Shown: positions 22,853 to 32,085 of the stretch, piece by piece
Layout of the letters: each line of letters opens with the position of its first letter
Position numbering within the stretch: the stretch's first letter is position 1
Assembly (NCBI RefSeq): GCF_000158195.2
Contig: NZ_GL987994.1
Location: forward strand, 49,638 to 96,327
DNA from: Fusobacterium mortiferum ATCC 9817
Lineage (GTDB): Bacteria > Fusobacteriota > Fusobacteriia > Fusobacteriales > Fusobacteriaceae
Direction: 5' to 3'
Length of the DNA stretch: 46,690 bases
Notes under the pieces: generated by a model
The model's input: the letters and a program-made list of their open reading frames with translations, nothing else
The model's database searches: none
Told to the model about the DNA's origin: nothing
Position numbers and translations under genes: made by a program

Positions 22853-23504
22853 ATATTATATAAATGGTGAGATGAAGCTACATGCTCTAAAGAATATAAA
22901 CTTTGAAATAAGAAAAGGGGAGTATGTAGCTATAATGGGAAGTAGTGGAAGTGGAAAATCTACAATGATGAATATTTTAGGTTGTTTAGATAGAGAGTTT
23001 GAGGGGGAATACACACTAGATGATATAAAAATATCTCAGATAGATGAGAAAGATATCTCTAAAATAAGAAATCTGAAGATAGGGTTTGTGTTCCAAGCTT
23101 TTAATCTTCTCCCTAAATTGACAGCCCTACAAAATGTAGAGTTACCATTAGTATATGCAGGTGTACATAAAAATGAAAGAGAAAAAAGAGCCAAAGAGAT
23201 GTTGGAGAAAGTAGGATTAGGTGAGAGAATACATCACAAACCAAATGAGTTATCTGGAGGACAGAAACAAAGGGTAGCAATAGCTAGAGCACTGGTAAAT
23301 AATCCAGCTATAATTTTGGCAGATGAACCTACTGGAAATTTGGATAGTGTTTCAGAAAAAGAGATAATGGAACTTTTTACAGAATTAAACTCTCAAGGAA
23401 AAACTATAATAATAGTTAGCCATGAACCAGAGGTAGCTCAATATGTAAGAAGAATTCTACTCTTTAAAGATGGGGAGATAATAAGAGATGGTGATAGCAG
23501 ATGA
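22827..23504 (+). CDS. MacB-type export ATPase
   Basis: A 225-residue ABC ATPase of the LolD/MacB class: Walker A GSSGSGKST (~37), QAFNLLPKLTALQNVELPL, signature LSGGQKQR (~143), Walker B ILADEPTGNLD and H-loop SHEPE. Here the ATPase is separate from the permease, as in many Firmicutes, whereas E. coli MacB is a fusion. Its start lies inside the end of the adaptor gene and its stop overlaps the permease start by four bases. Confidence 0.93.
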   Translation: MLKVEMLNKYYINGEMKLHALKNINFEIRKGEYVAIMGSSGSGKSTMMNILGCLDREFEGEYTLDDIKISQIDEKDISKIRNLKIGFVFQAFNLLPKLTALQNVELPLVYAGVHKNEREKRAKEMLEKVGLGERIHHKPNELSGGQKQRVAIARALVNNPAIILADEPTGNLDSVSEKEIMELFTELNSQGKTIIIVSHEPEVAQYVRRILLFKDGEIIRDGDSR

Positions 23505-24730
23505 ATTTTTTAGAAAGTTTAAAAAGTGCTATTCAAAGTATAAAAGGAAATAAGATGAGGTCATTCCTTACAATGTTGGGAATAATAATAGGAATCTCTT
23601 CTGTGATAACTATGTCATCTATTGGAAAGGGAGGACAGGAGAGTATAACAGGAGATTTAAAAGAGGGGGGATATGGAAAATTTAATATCACAATAGACAA
23701 AACTGATGAGAATTTTAGATGGAAATATCTTTTAAATGAGGATATAGTTGAAAAATTACAAGCAAGTAATAAGTTTAAAGCGGTAAGTCCTAAAATAAAT
23801 AGTAATTTTGGAATAAAGATAGGTGAAAGTAATAGAAGACAGATGGTAATGTTCAATGCCACAACTCCAGATTATGAGGAGATAGATAGAGTGAAAATAC
23901 TCTATGGAAGAAATTTACTCCCTTTTGAATATGAAAATAGTGAGAAGGTAATAACTATAGATAATATTACAGCAAAAGATTTATTTGGAAATGCTAGAGC
24001 TGCTTTAGGACAGAAGTTAGAGATTTTTAAAGGAAGATTTGGAAATCCACAGACTTATAAAATAGTAGGAGTATATCAAAATCCATTGGAACAGATGATA
24101 AAAGTAATGGGAGGGAAAAGAGTACCTAGATTTGGAAGAATGCCTCTTCCTACTTATGAAAAATTATATGATAGTTCTCAAACAGGATATACTACTATAA
24201 TATTAGAATCTAAAACACCAGAGGATATGGCTCTTAGTATGACAGAAGCTAGAACACTATTAGAAACAATAACAAGTGAAGCTGAATTGTATGATATAAA
24301 TGTAGAAAATAATGGAGCTGCTTCTTTTGATAGCATACTTACTACTCTCAATATATTTGTTACTTTTGTAGCAGGAATCTCTCTTTTTGTAGGAGGAATA
24401 GGAGTAATGAATATAATGCTTGTAAGTGTTGTAGAAAGAACTAAGGAGATAGGAATAAGAAAAGCTATAGGTGCAACAGATTTTGATATTTTATCACAAT
24501 TTTTAATGGAGTCAATTATATTGACTGGAATAGGAGGAGTACTAGGAATAGGTTTTGGAGTTTTGTTAGCTGTAGTTATAGGATATTTTATAGAGATAAC
24601 TCCAGTTTTTTCTCTAGTGACGATACTTATATCCCTGATAGTATCAATGGGAATTGGAATAATTTTTGGAGTTACTCCAGCAAAAAAAGCTGCAAAATTA
24701 AATCCAGTAGATGCTCTTAGAGCTGAATAA
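23501..24730 (+). CDS. MacB-type permease (FtsX domain)
   Basis: A 409-residue permease: N-terminal membrane helix (~20-40, RSFLTMLGIIIGISSVITMSS), a periplasmic MacB_PCD domain (~50-270) and a C-terminal FtsX domain with three helices. The latter holds the family string FVGGIGVMNIMLVSV, then RTKEIGIRKAIGA, and ends PVDALRAE. With the upstream genes it forms a TolC-MacA-MacB exporter; the cargo (drug, peptide or lipid) cannot be told from sequence. Confidence 0.93.
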   Translation: MNFLESLKSAIQSIKGNKMRSFLTMLGIIIGISSVITMSSIGKGGQESITGDLKEGGYGKFNITIDKTDENFRWKYLLNEDIVEKLQASNKFKAVSPKINSNFGIKIGESNRRQMVMFNATTPDYEEIDRVKILYGRNLLPFEYENSEKVITIDNITAKDLFGNARAALGQKLEIFKGRFGNPQTYKIVGVYQNPLEQMIKVMGGKRVPRFGRMPLPTYEKLYDSSQTGYTTIILESKTPEDMALSMTEARTLLETITSEAELYDINVENNGAASFDSILTTLNIFVTFVAGISLFVGGIGVMNIMLVSVVERTKEIGIRKAIGATDFDILSQFLMESIILTGIGGVLGIGFGVLLAVVIGYFIEITPVFSLVTILISLIVSMGIGIIFGVTPAKKAAKLNPVDALRAE

Positions 24731-24780
24731 ATAAAAAAACAATAGAATAAAAAAATAAAGTAACAAGAATTTAAAAAATT

Positions 24781-24789
24781 TGGTATAAT
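24781..24789 (+). promoter_or_regulatory. Extended -10 promoter of the PBP operon
   Basis: TGGTATAAT is a perfect extended -10, 29 nt before the GTG start at 24819. The -35 region (TAACAA, 24761-24766) is weak, as often with extended -10 promoters. Confidence 0.7.
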
Positions 24790-24818
24790 TAAATAAACAA
24801 AAACTATGGAGGAAAAAA

Positions 24819-26927
24819 GTGAAATACCTAAAGATAATTACTCTACTTTCAACTTTAATGGGGATAGGGGTTTCAGTTTATTATAAATTATATCTATTAA
24901 CTATTTTTTTAGTCTTGTTACTTTTTTATTTTTTACATATTTTTATGAAAAAAAGAGAGTACCATAGAGCTAATAATTTTAATAAAAGAACAATTTTAGC
25001 ATCTAATGTTATTTTGTTTGTAGTTTTATTAATAGTTGTAAGATTGACTCAAGTTCAACTTTTTAACTATGAAACATATGAGAAAAAAGCTATTGAACAG
25101 ATAAGAAAAAATGATAAAAGTTATGGAAATAGAGGAAATATTTTTGACAGCAATGGAAAGAGTTTAGCTTTTAATAAAAACATATATATGTTGGGAATAA
25201 ATCCTAGTGCTATATATGATAATGAAGATAATTTAAAAGGAATAGAAAAAATATTAGATGAGCCTTATATTAGAAAAAATAAAGAGAAACTTTTAAGGGA
25301 GATAAAAGAGGGGTATGAAAAAAATAGAAAGTATAAGGTAATAGCTAAAAACTTAAGTGAGAAACAAAAAGAAAAAATTCAAGAGATAGTAAAAAAATAT
25401 AAAATTACAAGAAATATAGTACAGTTTGACAGAAGTATAGAGAGAACTTATTATAAGCCTGAAATTTATAAAAATTTAGTTGGATTTATAGGCTATACTA
25501 ATAGTTCTAATGCCTATAAAATAGGAGTATTTGGTTTAGAAAGACAGTATGAGAGATATTTAAAAGAGAAGATTTTGGAAAGACAAAATATCTATACAAA
25601 AAATAGGGGAATGAAGTTGCCATTTTCAAAAGAAAATATAAAAGTAAGTTTAAATGGTAAAAATCTTCATACTACAATAGATAGTGATATACAATTTATT
25701 TTAAATGATGAGGTTAGAAAAAAATTTATCTCTTCTGGTTCAGAAGAAGCATATGGAATAATAATGGATCCAAATAATGGAAAAGTACTAGCTACTTCAT
25801 ACTATACTATTTTTAAAAATAGAGCACTTAGAAATCCTATATTTCAAAATCAATTTGAACCAGGTTCTATTTTTAAGCCTATAATTGTAGCTTCAGCCCT
25901 TGATGCTGGACTTGTAAGTAAATATACTAAGTTTGATATAGGAGATGGAAAAATAACAAAGTATAGACATACTATAAAAGAAGCTAGTAGAAATACTAAA
26001 GGAGTTTTAACAACAGAAGAGGTACTGAAAAAATCTAGTAACGTTGGTATGGTTATGATAGGGGATAAATTTACTAATCAGGAATTTGAAGAGTATCTTA
26101 AAAAATTTGGCTTCTATGATAAGACAGGAATAGATTTTCCTGGAGAGATAAAACCATATACCATACCTTATAAAAGATGGGATGGATTAAAAAAGAGTAC
26201 TATGTCCTTTGGACAGGGGATAGCTGTTACACCAATTCAGATGATTACAGCTTTTTCCTCTCTTATAAATGGGGGAATTTTATATGAACCACGTCTTGTA
26301 GAGAAAATAACTGATGAAAATGGAGTAGTAGTGAGAAGAAATCCTACTACTCAAGTGAGAAGAGTTATTTCTGAGAAGCTTTCTAATGAGATGAGAGATA
26401 TGTTAGAAAAAGTAGTTAGTGATGGAACAGCTAAAAGAGGAGAGGTTTCAGGATATAAGGTAGGAGGAAAAACGGGAACAGCTCAGTTAAGTACAAAGGG
26501 AGGATACTTAAAAGAGAACTATCTTTCTTCATTTATTGGTTTTTTTCCAGTGGAGAGACCTAAGTATGTTGCTTTAGTAATGTTTTTAAAACCTAAGGGA
26601 GAAACTGTGTTTGAAAAATATGGTGGAGCAACAGCAGCTCCAGTTTTTGGTGAGATTGTAAAAAGAATAACAAAAACAAAAAATATATTATCAGAAAATA
26701 TATCCAGCCTTTCTCAAGTAAAAAACTTTGAAAATGGATATAAAGAGGAATTAAAAGATGTATTGATGCCAGATTTAAAAGATTTAAATCCTAAAGATGT
26801 AATACAGATTTTTAAAAATAGTGGAATAGAAGTAAAAGTAAAAGGAACAGGACTAGTTAAAGAGCAGTATCCTAAAGCCGGAGAGTCATTACAAAATGTA
26901 AAAGCGATAAGAATAGTTTTAGAGTAG
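24819..26927 (+). CDS. Class B penicillin-binding protein (PBP2/FtsI type) with C-terminal PASTA domain
   Basis: A 702-residue peptidoglycan transpeptidase. Three hydrophobic helices (about 4-20, 24-43 and 61-78) precede the usual NRGNIFDSNG start of the dimerisation domain; most class B PBPs have one. The transpeptidase domain has SIFK (~350), SSN (~406) and KTGTA (~550). Residues ~646-702 form a PASTA-like domain (VLMPDLKDLNPKDVIQIF). It acts in the periplasm in elongation or division; PASTA leans toward FtsI/SpoVD relatives, but I leave the symbol open. The start is GTG behind GGAGG, and the gene heads an operon with priA, def, an FtsB-like gene and glpX. Confidence 0.92.
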   Translation: MKYLKIITLLSTLMGIGVSVYYKLYLLTIFLVLLLFYFLHIFMKKREYHRANNFNKRTILASNVILFVVLLIVVRLTQVQLFNYETYEKKAIEQIRKNDKSYGNRGNIFDSNGKSLAFNKNIYMLGINPSAIYDNEDNLKGIEKILDEPYIRKNKEKLLREIKEGYEKNRKYKVIAKNLSEKQKEKIQEIVKKYKITRNIVQFDRSIERTYYKPEIYKNLVGFIGYTNSSNAYKIGVFGLERQYERYLKEKILERQNIYTKNRGMKLPFSKENIKVSLNGKNLHTTIDSDIQFILNDEVRKKFISSGSEEAYGIIMDPNNGKVLATSYYTIFKNRALRNPIFQNQFEPGSIFKPIIVASALDAGLVSKYTKFDIGDGKITKYRHTIKEASRNTKGVLTTEEVLKKSSNVGMVMIGDKFTNQEFEEYLKKFGFYDKTGIDFPGEIKPYTIPYKRWDGLKKSTMSFGQGIAVTPIQMITAFSSLINGGILYEPRLVEKITDENGVVVRRNPTTQVRRVISEKLSNEMRDMLEKVVSDGTAKRGEVSGYKVGGKTGTAQLSTKGGYLKENYLSSFIGFFPVERPKYVALVMFLKPKGETVFEKYGGATAAPVFGEIVKRITKTKNILSENISSLSQVKNFENGYKEELKDVLMPDLKDLNPKDVIQIFKNSGIEVKVKGTGLVKEQYPKAGESLQNVKAIRIVLE

Positions 26928-26935
26928 GAGATAAT

Positions 26936-29245
26936 ATGAGATATTATAAGATTTATGTGGATAATACTAGAGAACTATATACATATGAAGATAGAGAAGA
27001 TAAATATGAGGTAGGAGATAGAGTAATTATATCTTTTAGAGGAAAACAAAGGACAGGACTTATAATAGCTCAAGATACTAATGAAGAGAAAAATTATAGA
27101 GTTTTACCTATTCAAAAAAGAATGGAAAACTCTATAAAACTTTCGGAAAATTATATAAAACTTTTAGTCTGGATAAAAAATTACTATATGAGCAGTTATG
27201 AACAAGTTATAACCTCAGCTATTCCAAGTGGATTAAGTGTAAAATATGAAAAATTTTATTTTCCTAGAGATATTGTGGAATTTTTAGATACAGAAGTAAT
27301 CAGTCCTGAGATAAGAGAGTATTTTAGAAAAAGAGTGAGTATAACTAAGGGAGCTCTAAGTAAAAATTTTGGTCTAGATAAAATAAATTCCCTTTTGAAA
27401 TCTGGATTACTTCTAAAAGATGGAAAGGTAAATATAGTAGTAGATTATTCAAAAATTTTAGATTTAGAATTGGTGGAAAAAAATATCTATGAGTATTTTA
27501 AAAGAAGAGAGAAAGTTAAAGAAGAGACTCTTGAAAAAATATTCCCTAAAAAAGAGTTAGAAAAGCTTTTAAAAGCTGGAGATTTAAGATTAGAAAAATT
27601 TATAAAAGCTGAAGAGGAAAAAGTAGAAGAGATAGATGAGATAGAGATTGAAAGTAGAGATAGGGAGTTAAATGAGGAACAAAAAAAAGCAAGGGAAACA
27701 ATAATCTCTGGTATAGAAAAAAACTATCTTTTAAAAGGAGTTACAGGTTCAGGAAAAACAGAGGTATATATTAGTATTATAAAGTCAGCTTTTAATAAGG
27801 GAAAGGGAAGTATCTTTTTAGTTCCAGAAATCTCTCTTACTCCACAGATGATAAATAGATTTAAAGGGGAGTTTAAAGAAAATATTGCTATACTTCACAG
27901 TAAACTTACAGCAAGTGAAAGAGCAAAAGAGTGGTATAATATCTATATAGGAAAGAAAAAAATTGTATTGGGAGTTCGTTCAGCTATATTTGCTCCTGTT
28001 GAGAATTTAGGATATATATTTTTAGATGAGGAGCACGAAACCACTTATAAACAGGATAATAATCCTAGATATAATGCTAAGCAGGTAGCTATAAAAAGAG
28101 CAGAATTAGAAGGAGCAAAACTCATTCTTGGTTCAGCTACCCCATCTATTGAAACCTATTATTTTTCACAAAAAAATCTTTTCAAACTGGTTGAATTAAA
28201 AAATAGATATAATAATGCACTTCTTCCAGAGATAGAGATAGTAGATATGAAGGGAGAAGAGAGTATATATTTTAGTAAGAGACTTTTAGAAGAGATAAGA
28301 AAAACTCTATTAAAGGGGGAGCAAGTTCTTTTATTGTTAAATAGAAAAGGCTATTCTACATATATTCAATGTAAAGATTGTGGATATGTAGAGGAGTGTT
28401 CTCACTGCTCTATAAAATATAGTTACTATGCAAGTCAAGGGGTACTTAAGTGTAATTATTGTGGAAGAGTAAAAAAGTATACAGGCCATTGTAGTAAATG
28501 TGGAAGTTCTAACCTTATACATAGTGGAAAGGGAGTAGAGAGGGTAGAAGAGGAGATAAAAAAATATTTTGATGTAAGAGTCATTAGAGTTGATTCTGAG
28601 ATGTCCAAGGATAGAGAGTTTTTTGAAAAGATGTATTTTGATTTTTTAGAAAAAAAATATGATATAATGGTAGGGACACAACTTATATCAAAGGGATTGC
28701 ATTTTCCAAATGTAACTCTAGTAGGAGTTGTCAATGCTGATACAATATTAAATTTTCCAGATTTTAGGGCTGGAGAGAAAACTTTTCAATTGGTTACACA
28801 GGTAGCTGGAAGAGCTGGAAGAGGGGATAAAAAAGGAAGAGTTATAGTTCAAACATATCAAAGTGAACATCCAGTTTTTAAAAGAGTAAAAGAGAGTGAC
28901 TATGAAGGATTTTATAGTGAAGAGATAGGAAATAGAGAGTTATTGGAATACCCTCCATTTTCAAAGACTATTAATATAGGAATATCTTCTAAATATGAAA
29001 AATACTTAGAAAATTTTGTACAAGATTTTTATAGAGATATAAAATATGATGGAGTAGAGCTCTATGGACCTATGAGAAGTATGGTGTATAAGGTAAAGGA
29101 TAGGTATAGATATAATATTTTTATAAAAGGAAGTATAAAAGAGATAAATAATTTTAAAAAGAAATTAAAATTAAAGATTACAAATTATGAAAAAAATGAT
29201 AAAATTAGAATAGTGATAGATATAGATCCTATCAATTTAATTTAA
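26936..29245 (+). CDS. priA: Primosomal helicase PriA
   Basis: A 769-residue 3'-5' helicase that restarts stalled replication forks. The N-terminal 3'-DNA-binding domain (residues 1-105) includes YKIYVDN and RVIISFRGKQRTG. Walker A is GVTGSGKTE (~268) and the DEEH box is at ~364. A zinc-binding insert with paired cysteines (CKDCGYVEECSHC, LKCNYCG, GHCSKCG) lies at about 478-525. Helicase motifs GTQLISKGLHFP and QVAGRAGR follow. All eight zinc ligands appear present. It begins 8 nt after the PBP gene. Confidence 0.95.
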   Translation: MRYYKIYVDNTRELYTYEDREDKYEVGDRVIISFRGKQRTGLIIAQDTNEEKNYRVLPIQKRMENSIKLSENYIKLLVWIKNYYMSSYEQVITSAIPSGLSVKYEKFYFPRDIVEFLDTEVISPEIREYFRKRVSITKGALSKNFGLDKINSLLKSGLLLKDGKVNIVVDYSKILDLELVEKNIYEYFKRREKVKEETLEKIFPKKELEKLLKAGDLRLEKFIKAEEEKVEEIDEIEIESRDRELNEEQKKARETIISGIEKNYLLKGVTGSGKTEVYISIIKSAFNKGKGSIFLVPEISLTPQMINRFKGEFKENIAILHSKLTASERAKEWYNIYIGKKKIVLGVRSAIFAPVENLGYIFLDEEHETTYKQDNNPRYNAKQVAIKRAELEGAKLILGSATPSIETYYFSQKNLFKLVELKNRYNNALLPEIEIVDMKGEESIYFSKRLLEEIRKTLLKGEQVLLLLNRKGYSTYIQCKDCGYVEECSHCSIKYSYYASQGVLKCNYCGRVKKYTGHCSKCGSSNLIHSGKGVERVEEEIKKYFDVRVIRVDSEMSKDREFFEKMYFDFLEKKYDIMVGTQLISKGLHFPNVTLVGVVNADTILNFPDFRAGEKTFQLVTQVAGRAGRGDKKGRVIVQTYQSEHPVFKRVKESDYEGFYSEEIGNRELLEYPPFSKTINIGISSKYEKYLENFVQDFYRDIKYDGVELYGPMRSMVYKVKDRYRYNIFIKGSIKEINNFKKKLKLKITNYEKNDKIRIVIDIDPINLI

Positions 29246-29274
29246 AAATAAAAAATTTATATAGAGGTGAATAG

Positions 29275-29784
29275 ATGATTTACGAAATAAAAAAGTATGG
29301 TGAAGCTGTACTTAGAGAGGTAGCTCAAGAAGTAGAAAATATTGATAATGAGATACTTGAGATACTTGATAATATGGTAGAAACTATGCATGAAGCTAAA
29401 GGAGTAGGGCTTGCAGCTCCACAGGTAGGAATTAGTAAAAGAATGTTTGTATGTGACCAAGGAGATGGAGTTGTAAGAAAGGTTATTAATCCTATTATTA
29501 CTCCAATGACAGATAAGCTTATGGATTTTGAAGAGGGATGTTTAAGTGTTCCTGGAATTTATAAGAAAGTACAAAGACCAGAAAAAATAAAAATTGATTA
29601 CTTAAATGAAAAGGGAGAAAAGGTTTCAGAAGAGGTTGAAGGATTTTTAGCAATAATTATGCAACATGAATTTGACCATTTAGATGCGGTATTGTTTGTA
29701 GATAAAATTTCTCCTATGGCTAAGAGAATGATAAATAAAAAATTACAAATGTTAAAGAAAGAAACTTTAAAAGAAAATAAGTAA
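29275..29784 (+). CDS. def: Peptide deformylase
   Basis: This 169-residue metalloenzyme removes the formyl group from new proteins. All three motifs are present: GVGLAAPQVG (~43), EEGCLSVPG (~85) with the metal Cys, and QHEFDHLDAV (~125) with the two metal His and catalytic Glu. The opposing enzyme, methionyl-tRNA formyltransferase, is encoded at 36689 in a separate cluster. Confidence 0.96.
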   Translation: MIYEIKKYGEAVLREVAQEVENIDNEILEILDNMVETMHEAKGVGLAAPQVGISKRMFVCDQGDGVVRKVINPIITPMTDKLMDFEEGCLSVPGIYKKVQRPEKIKIDYLNEKGEKVSEEVEGFLAIIMQHEFDHLDAVLFVDKISPMAKRMINKKLQMLKKETLKENK

Positions 29785-29791
29785 GGTGTAA

Positions 29792-30076
29792 ATGATGATA
29801 GAAAATAGGGTTGGAAAATTTTTATTATATGGTATAATCCTTTTGAACATATACTTTTTTGTACCCTATATGTATAGAAGCTATGTAAAAATGGAAAAAT
29901 TACAGAGAGAGCAGAATGATATAAAGGAAAAAATAGAGCTAGCAAAAAATAAAATAGAGGATTATAATAGACGAATAGATAAACTTGAAGATGATTTTCA
30001 AAGAGAAAAAATTGCTAGAGACAAACTTCAAATGGTAAAAGAAAAAGAAGAAATCTATAGATTTATTAATAATTAG
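29792..30076 (+). CDS. FtsB/DivIC-like septum protein
   Basis: A 94-residue bitopic protein: a short cytoplasmic start, one membrane helix (~9-28) and a long coiled coil (~33-85, heptads of Leu/Ile/Lys/Glu), the plan of DivIC/FtsB septum initiators. In other bacteria these proteins bridge FtsL and FtsQ in the divisome. Sequence identity is low in this family, so the call rests on topology, length, and the nearby class B PBP. It starts 7 nt after def. Confidence 0.75.
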   Translation: MMIENRVGKFLLYGIILLNIYFFVPYMYRSYVKMEKLQREQNDIKEKIELAKNKIEDYNRRIDKLEDDFQREKIARDKLQMVKEKEEIYRFINN

Positions 30077-30085
30077 GAGGAAAAG

Positions 30086-31138
30086 ATGAAAAGAGAATTA
30101 GCACTAGAATTTGCTAGAGTTACAGAGGCAGCTGCATTAGCCGCTCACAAATGGGTAGGAAGAGGAGATAAAGAAGCCGCTGACCAAGCAGCAGTAGATG
30201 CTATGAGAACTATGTTAAATAGAATCTCAATAGATGGAGAGATAGTTATAGGAGAGGGAGAGATAGATGAAGCTCCTATGCTATATATTGGAGAGAAAGT
30301 TGGAAGAGCTAATCAACCAGAAAGTGAATTAGAAGAGGGAGAAACATTAGATGGATGTTCTCCAGTAGATATAGCTGTAGACCCAGTAGAAGGAACTAGA
30401 ATGACTGCTCAAGGACAAGCAAATGCTATTACAGTTCTAGCTGTTGGAAATAAGGGAAGTTTCTTAAAAGCTCCAGATATGTATATGGAGAAATTAATAG
30501 TAGGTCCGGAGGCAAAAGGGGTAATTGATTTAAATAAACCTCTTATAGAAAATATTCATAATGTTGCTAAAGCATTAAATAAAGATTTAAAGGATATGAT
30601 GGTAGTTGTATTAGATAAGCCAAGACATACACAAATTATAAAAGATTTACAAAAATTAGGAATAAAAGTATATGCTTTACCAGATGGAGATGTAGCTGGT
30701 TCTATCCTTACTTGTATAGTAGATTCAGATGCAGATATATTATATGGTATAGGTGGGGCTCCAGAAGGAGTTATCTCTGCTGCTGTAATTAGAGCTTTAG
30801 GTGGAGATATGCAAGCTAGATTAAAACTTAGAAGTGAAGTTAAAGGAGTAACTTTGGAAAATGATAAAATCTCTAACTTTGAAAAACGTAGATGTGAAGA
30901 GATGGGATTAAGAGTTGGAGATGTATTAAAGATGGATGACTTAGTAAAAGATGATGAGGTAATATTCTCAGCTACAGGAATTACTAGTGGAGATTTATTA
31001 GAGGGAATAAAAAGAAAAGGAAATATTGCTAGAACTCAAACTTTAGTAGTAAGAGGAAAAAGTAAAACAATAAGATATATTAATTCAGTTCATAACTTAG
31101 ATTATAAAGATGAAAAAATAAGCCATTTAGTAAAATAG
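30086..31138 (+). CDS. glpX: Class II fructose-1,6-bisphosphatase (GlpX)
   Basis: A 350-residue gluconeogenic phosphatase converting fructose-1,6-bisphosphate to fructose-6-phosphate. Metal and substrate motifs are GEIDEAPML (~55), DPVEGT (~98) and GIGGAPEGVISAA (~211). It begins 9 nt after the FtsB-like gene with a GGAGG site and is the last gene of the operon before a strong terminator. Confidence 0.94.
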   Translation: MKRELALEFARVTEAAALAAHKWVGRGDKEAADQAAVDAMRTMLNRISIDGEIVIGEGEIDEAPMLYIGEKVGRANQPESELEEGETLDGCSPVDIAVDPVEGTRMTAQGQANAITVLAVGNKGSFLKAPDMYMEKLIVGPEAKGVIDLNKPLIENIHNVAKALNKDLKDMMVVVLDKPRHTQIIKDLQKLGIKVYALPDGDVAGSILTCIVDSDADILYGIGGAPEGVISAAVIRALGGDMQARLKLRSEVKGVTLENDKISNFEKRRCEEMGLRVGDVLKMDDLVKDDEVIFSATGITSGDLLEGIKRKGNIARTQTLVVRGKSKTIRYINSVHNLDYKDEKISHLVK

Positions 31139-31146
31139 TAATAAAG

Positions 31147-31192
31147 AGGAGTTATTACAGAAAGTAAGAGTAGTTGTAATAACTCCTTTTTC
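31147..31192 (+). terminator. Terminator after glpX
   Basis: AGGAGTTATTACA (31147-31159) pairs perfectly with TGTAATAACTCCT (31175-31187), followed by Ts. The 3' arm can alternatively pair with the ribosome site of the next gene. Confidence 0.9.
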
Positions 31193-31205
31193 TAAAAAAG
31201 GAGTT
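31181..31205 (+). promoter_or_regulatory. Hairpin that can mask the ribosome site of the next gene
   Basis: AACTCCTTTTT (31181-31191) pairs perfectly with AAAAAGGAGTT (31195-31205) around a 3-nt loop. The right arm contains AAAGGAG, the ribosome site for the ATG at 31212. The left arm overlaps the 3' arm of the glpX terminator, so the two hairpins exclude each other. Confidence 0.6.
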
Positions 31206-31211
31206 AAGTTA

Positions 31212-31694
31212 ATGTTATTTTATGATGAATTTTTAAAAAAATTAGATGAAGAAAAATTTCAAATAGATGAGATAGAAAAATTTTCACCAGAGATAAAAAA
31301 GGTAGTTGTTGGATTAGGAGTTTCACTACCACTTATTATAATTGCTATGGCTCAGCTATATATGGCTAAGGTAGATGGAAATATGGTAAGAGTTGCTTTT
31401 GCTATAGCTTTTATATTTATGGGAGTAAAGCAGTTAAAAACAACTTTTTCTTATAAAATTCAAATAGATACTAAAAATAAAAAAATGAAATTTATGAATG
31501 TAGATATAGATTTGATGAGAGTAGAAAGTTGTGCATTAAAAGAGGGAAGAGTTGGGAAAAAATTAGAGGCAGTATTAGATATAATTACTTTTGATAAACA
31601 ACAATATATCATTCCATTATATATGAATAAAAAATTAAAATTTGTATGGATAATGAGGGAAATTTTAAAGGGTGTTTTTATAATAAAAAAATAA
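31212..31694 (+). CDS. Unrecognised two-helix membrane protein
   Basis: A 160-residue protein with two adjacent membrane helices (about 30-50 and 58-77). A C-terminal soluble part looks beta-rich (FSYKIQIDTKNKKMKFMNVDIDLM, then LEAVLDIITFDKQQYIIPLYM), like a small PH-type fold. I know no family for it. It follows the glpX terminator at once and has no clear promoter, so it may depend on read-through; its ribosome site can be hidden in a hairpin. Confidence 0.65.
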   Translation: MLFYDEFLKKLDEEKFQIDEIEKFSPEIKKVVVGLGVSLPLIIIAMAQLYMAKVDGNMVRVAFAIAFIFMGVKQLKTTFSYKIQIDTKNKKMKFMNVDIDLMRVESCALKEGRVGKKLEAVLDIITFDKQQYIIPLYMNKKLKFVWIMREILKGVFIIKK

Positions 31695-31716
31695 TTTGAA
31701 AAAATGAAAAAAATAT

Positions 31717-31745
31717 TTGACAAAAAATAATTAATATGATATTAT
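31717..31745 (+). promoter_or_regulatory. Promoter of the tRNA array
   Basis: TTGACA (31717-31722), a 17-nt spacer and TATTAT (31740-31745), with an overlapping TATAAT at 31743. It starts RNA just before the first tRNA. Confidence 0.8.
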
Positions 31746-31756
31746 AATTCTTGTCT

Positions 31757-31832
<76 letters not shown>

Positions 31833-31839
31833 GACAGAT

Positions 31840-31915
31840 GCGCCATTAGCTCAGTTGGTAGAGCATCTGACTCTTAATCAGGCGGTCGCAGGTTCAACTC
31901 CTGTATGACGCACCA
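31840..31915 (+). tRNA. tRNA-Lys (anticodon CTT) with a mismatch in the acceptor stem
   Basis: The anticodon loop CTCTTAA gives CTT, and CCA is encoded. The acceptor arms GCGCCAT (31840-31846) and ATGACGC (31905-31911) pair except at the fourth position, where C31843 faces A31908. The other arms are normal. Confidence 0.93.
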
Positions 31916-31924
31916 TATTAAGAT

Positions 31925-31999
31925 GCCCCGTTCGTTCAGTGGTAAGGACATCAGATTTTCACTCTGGAAACAGGGGTTCGATTCCCCTACGGGGTACCA
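31925..31999 (+). tRNA. tRNA-Glu (anticodon TTC)
   Basis: Acceptor GCCCCGT pairs with ACGGGGT (G-U at the first pair), loop TTTTCAC gives TTC, T arm AGGGG-TTCGATT-CCCCT, CCA encoded. Confidence 0.96.
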
Positions 32000-32003
32000 C
32001 TAA

Positions 32004-32079
32004 GGTCTCATAGCTCAGTTGGGAGAGCACCTGCCTTACAAGCAGGGGGTCACAGGTTCAAGTCCTGTTGAGACCACCA
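32004..32079 (+). tRNA. tRNA-Val (anticodon TAC)
   Basis: Acceptor GGTCTCA/TGAGACC is fully paired; loop CTTACAA gives TAC; CCA encoded. Confidence 0.97.
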
Positions 32080-32085
32080 TATTAT

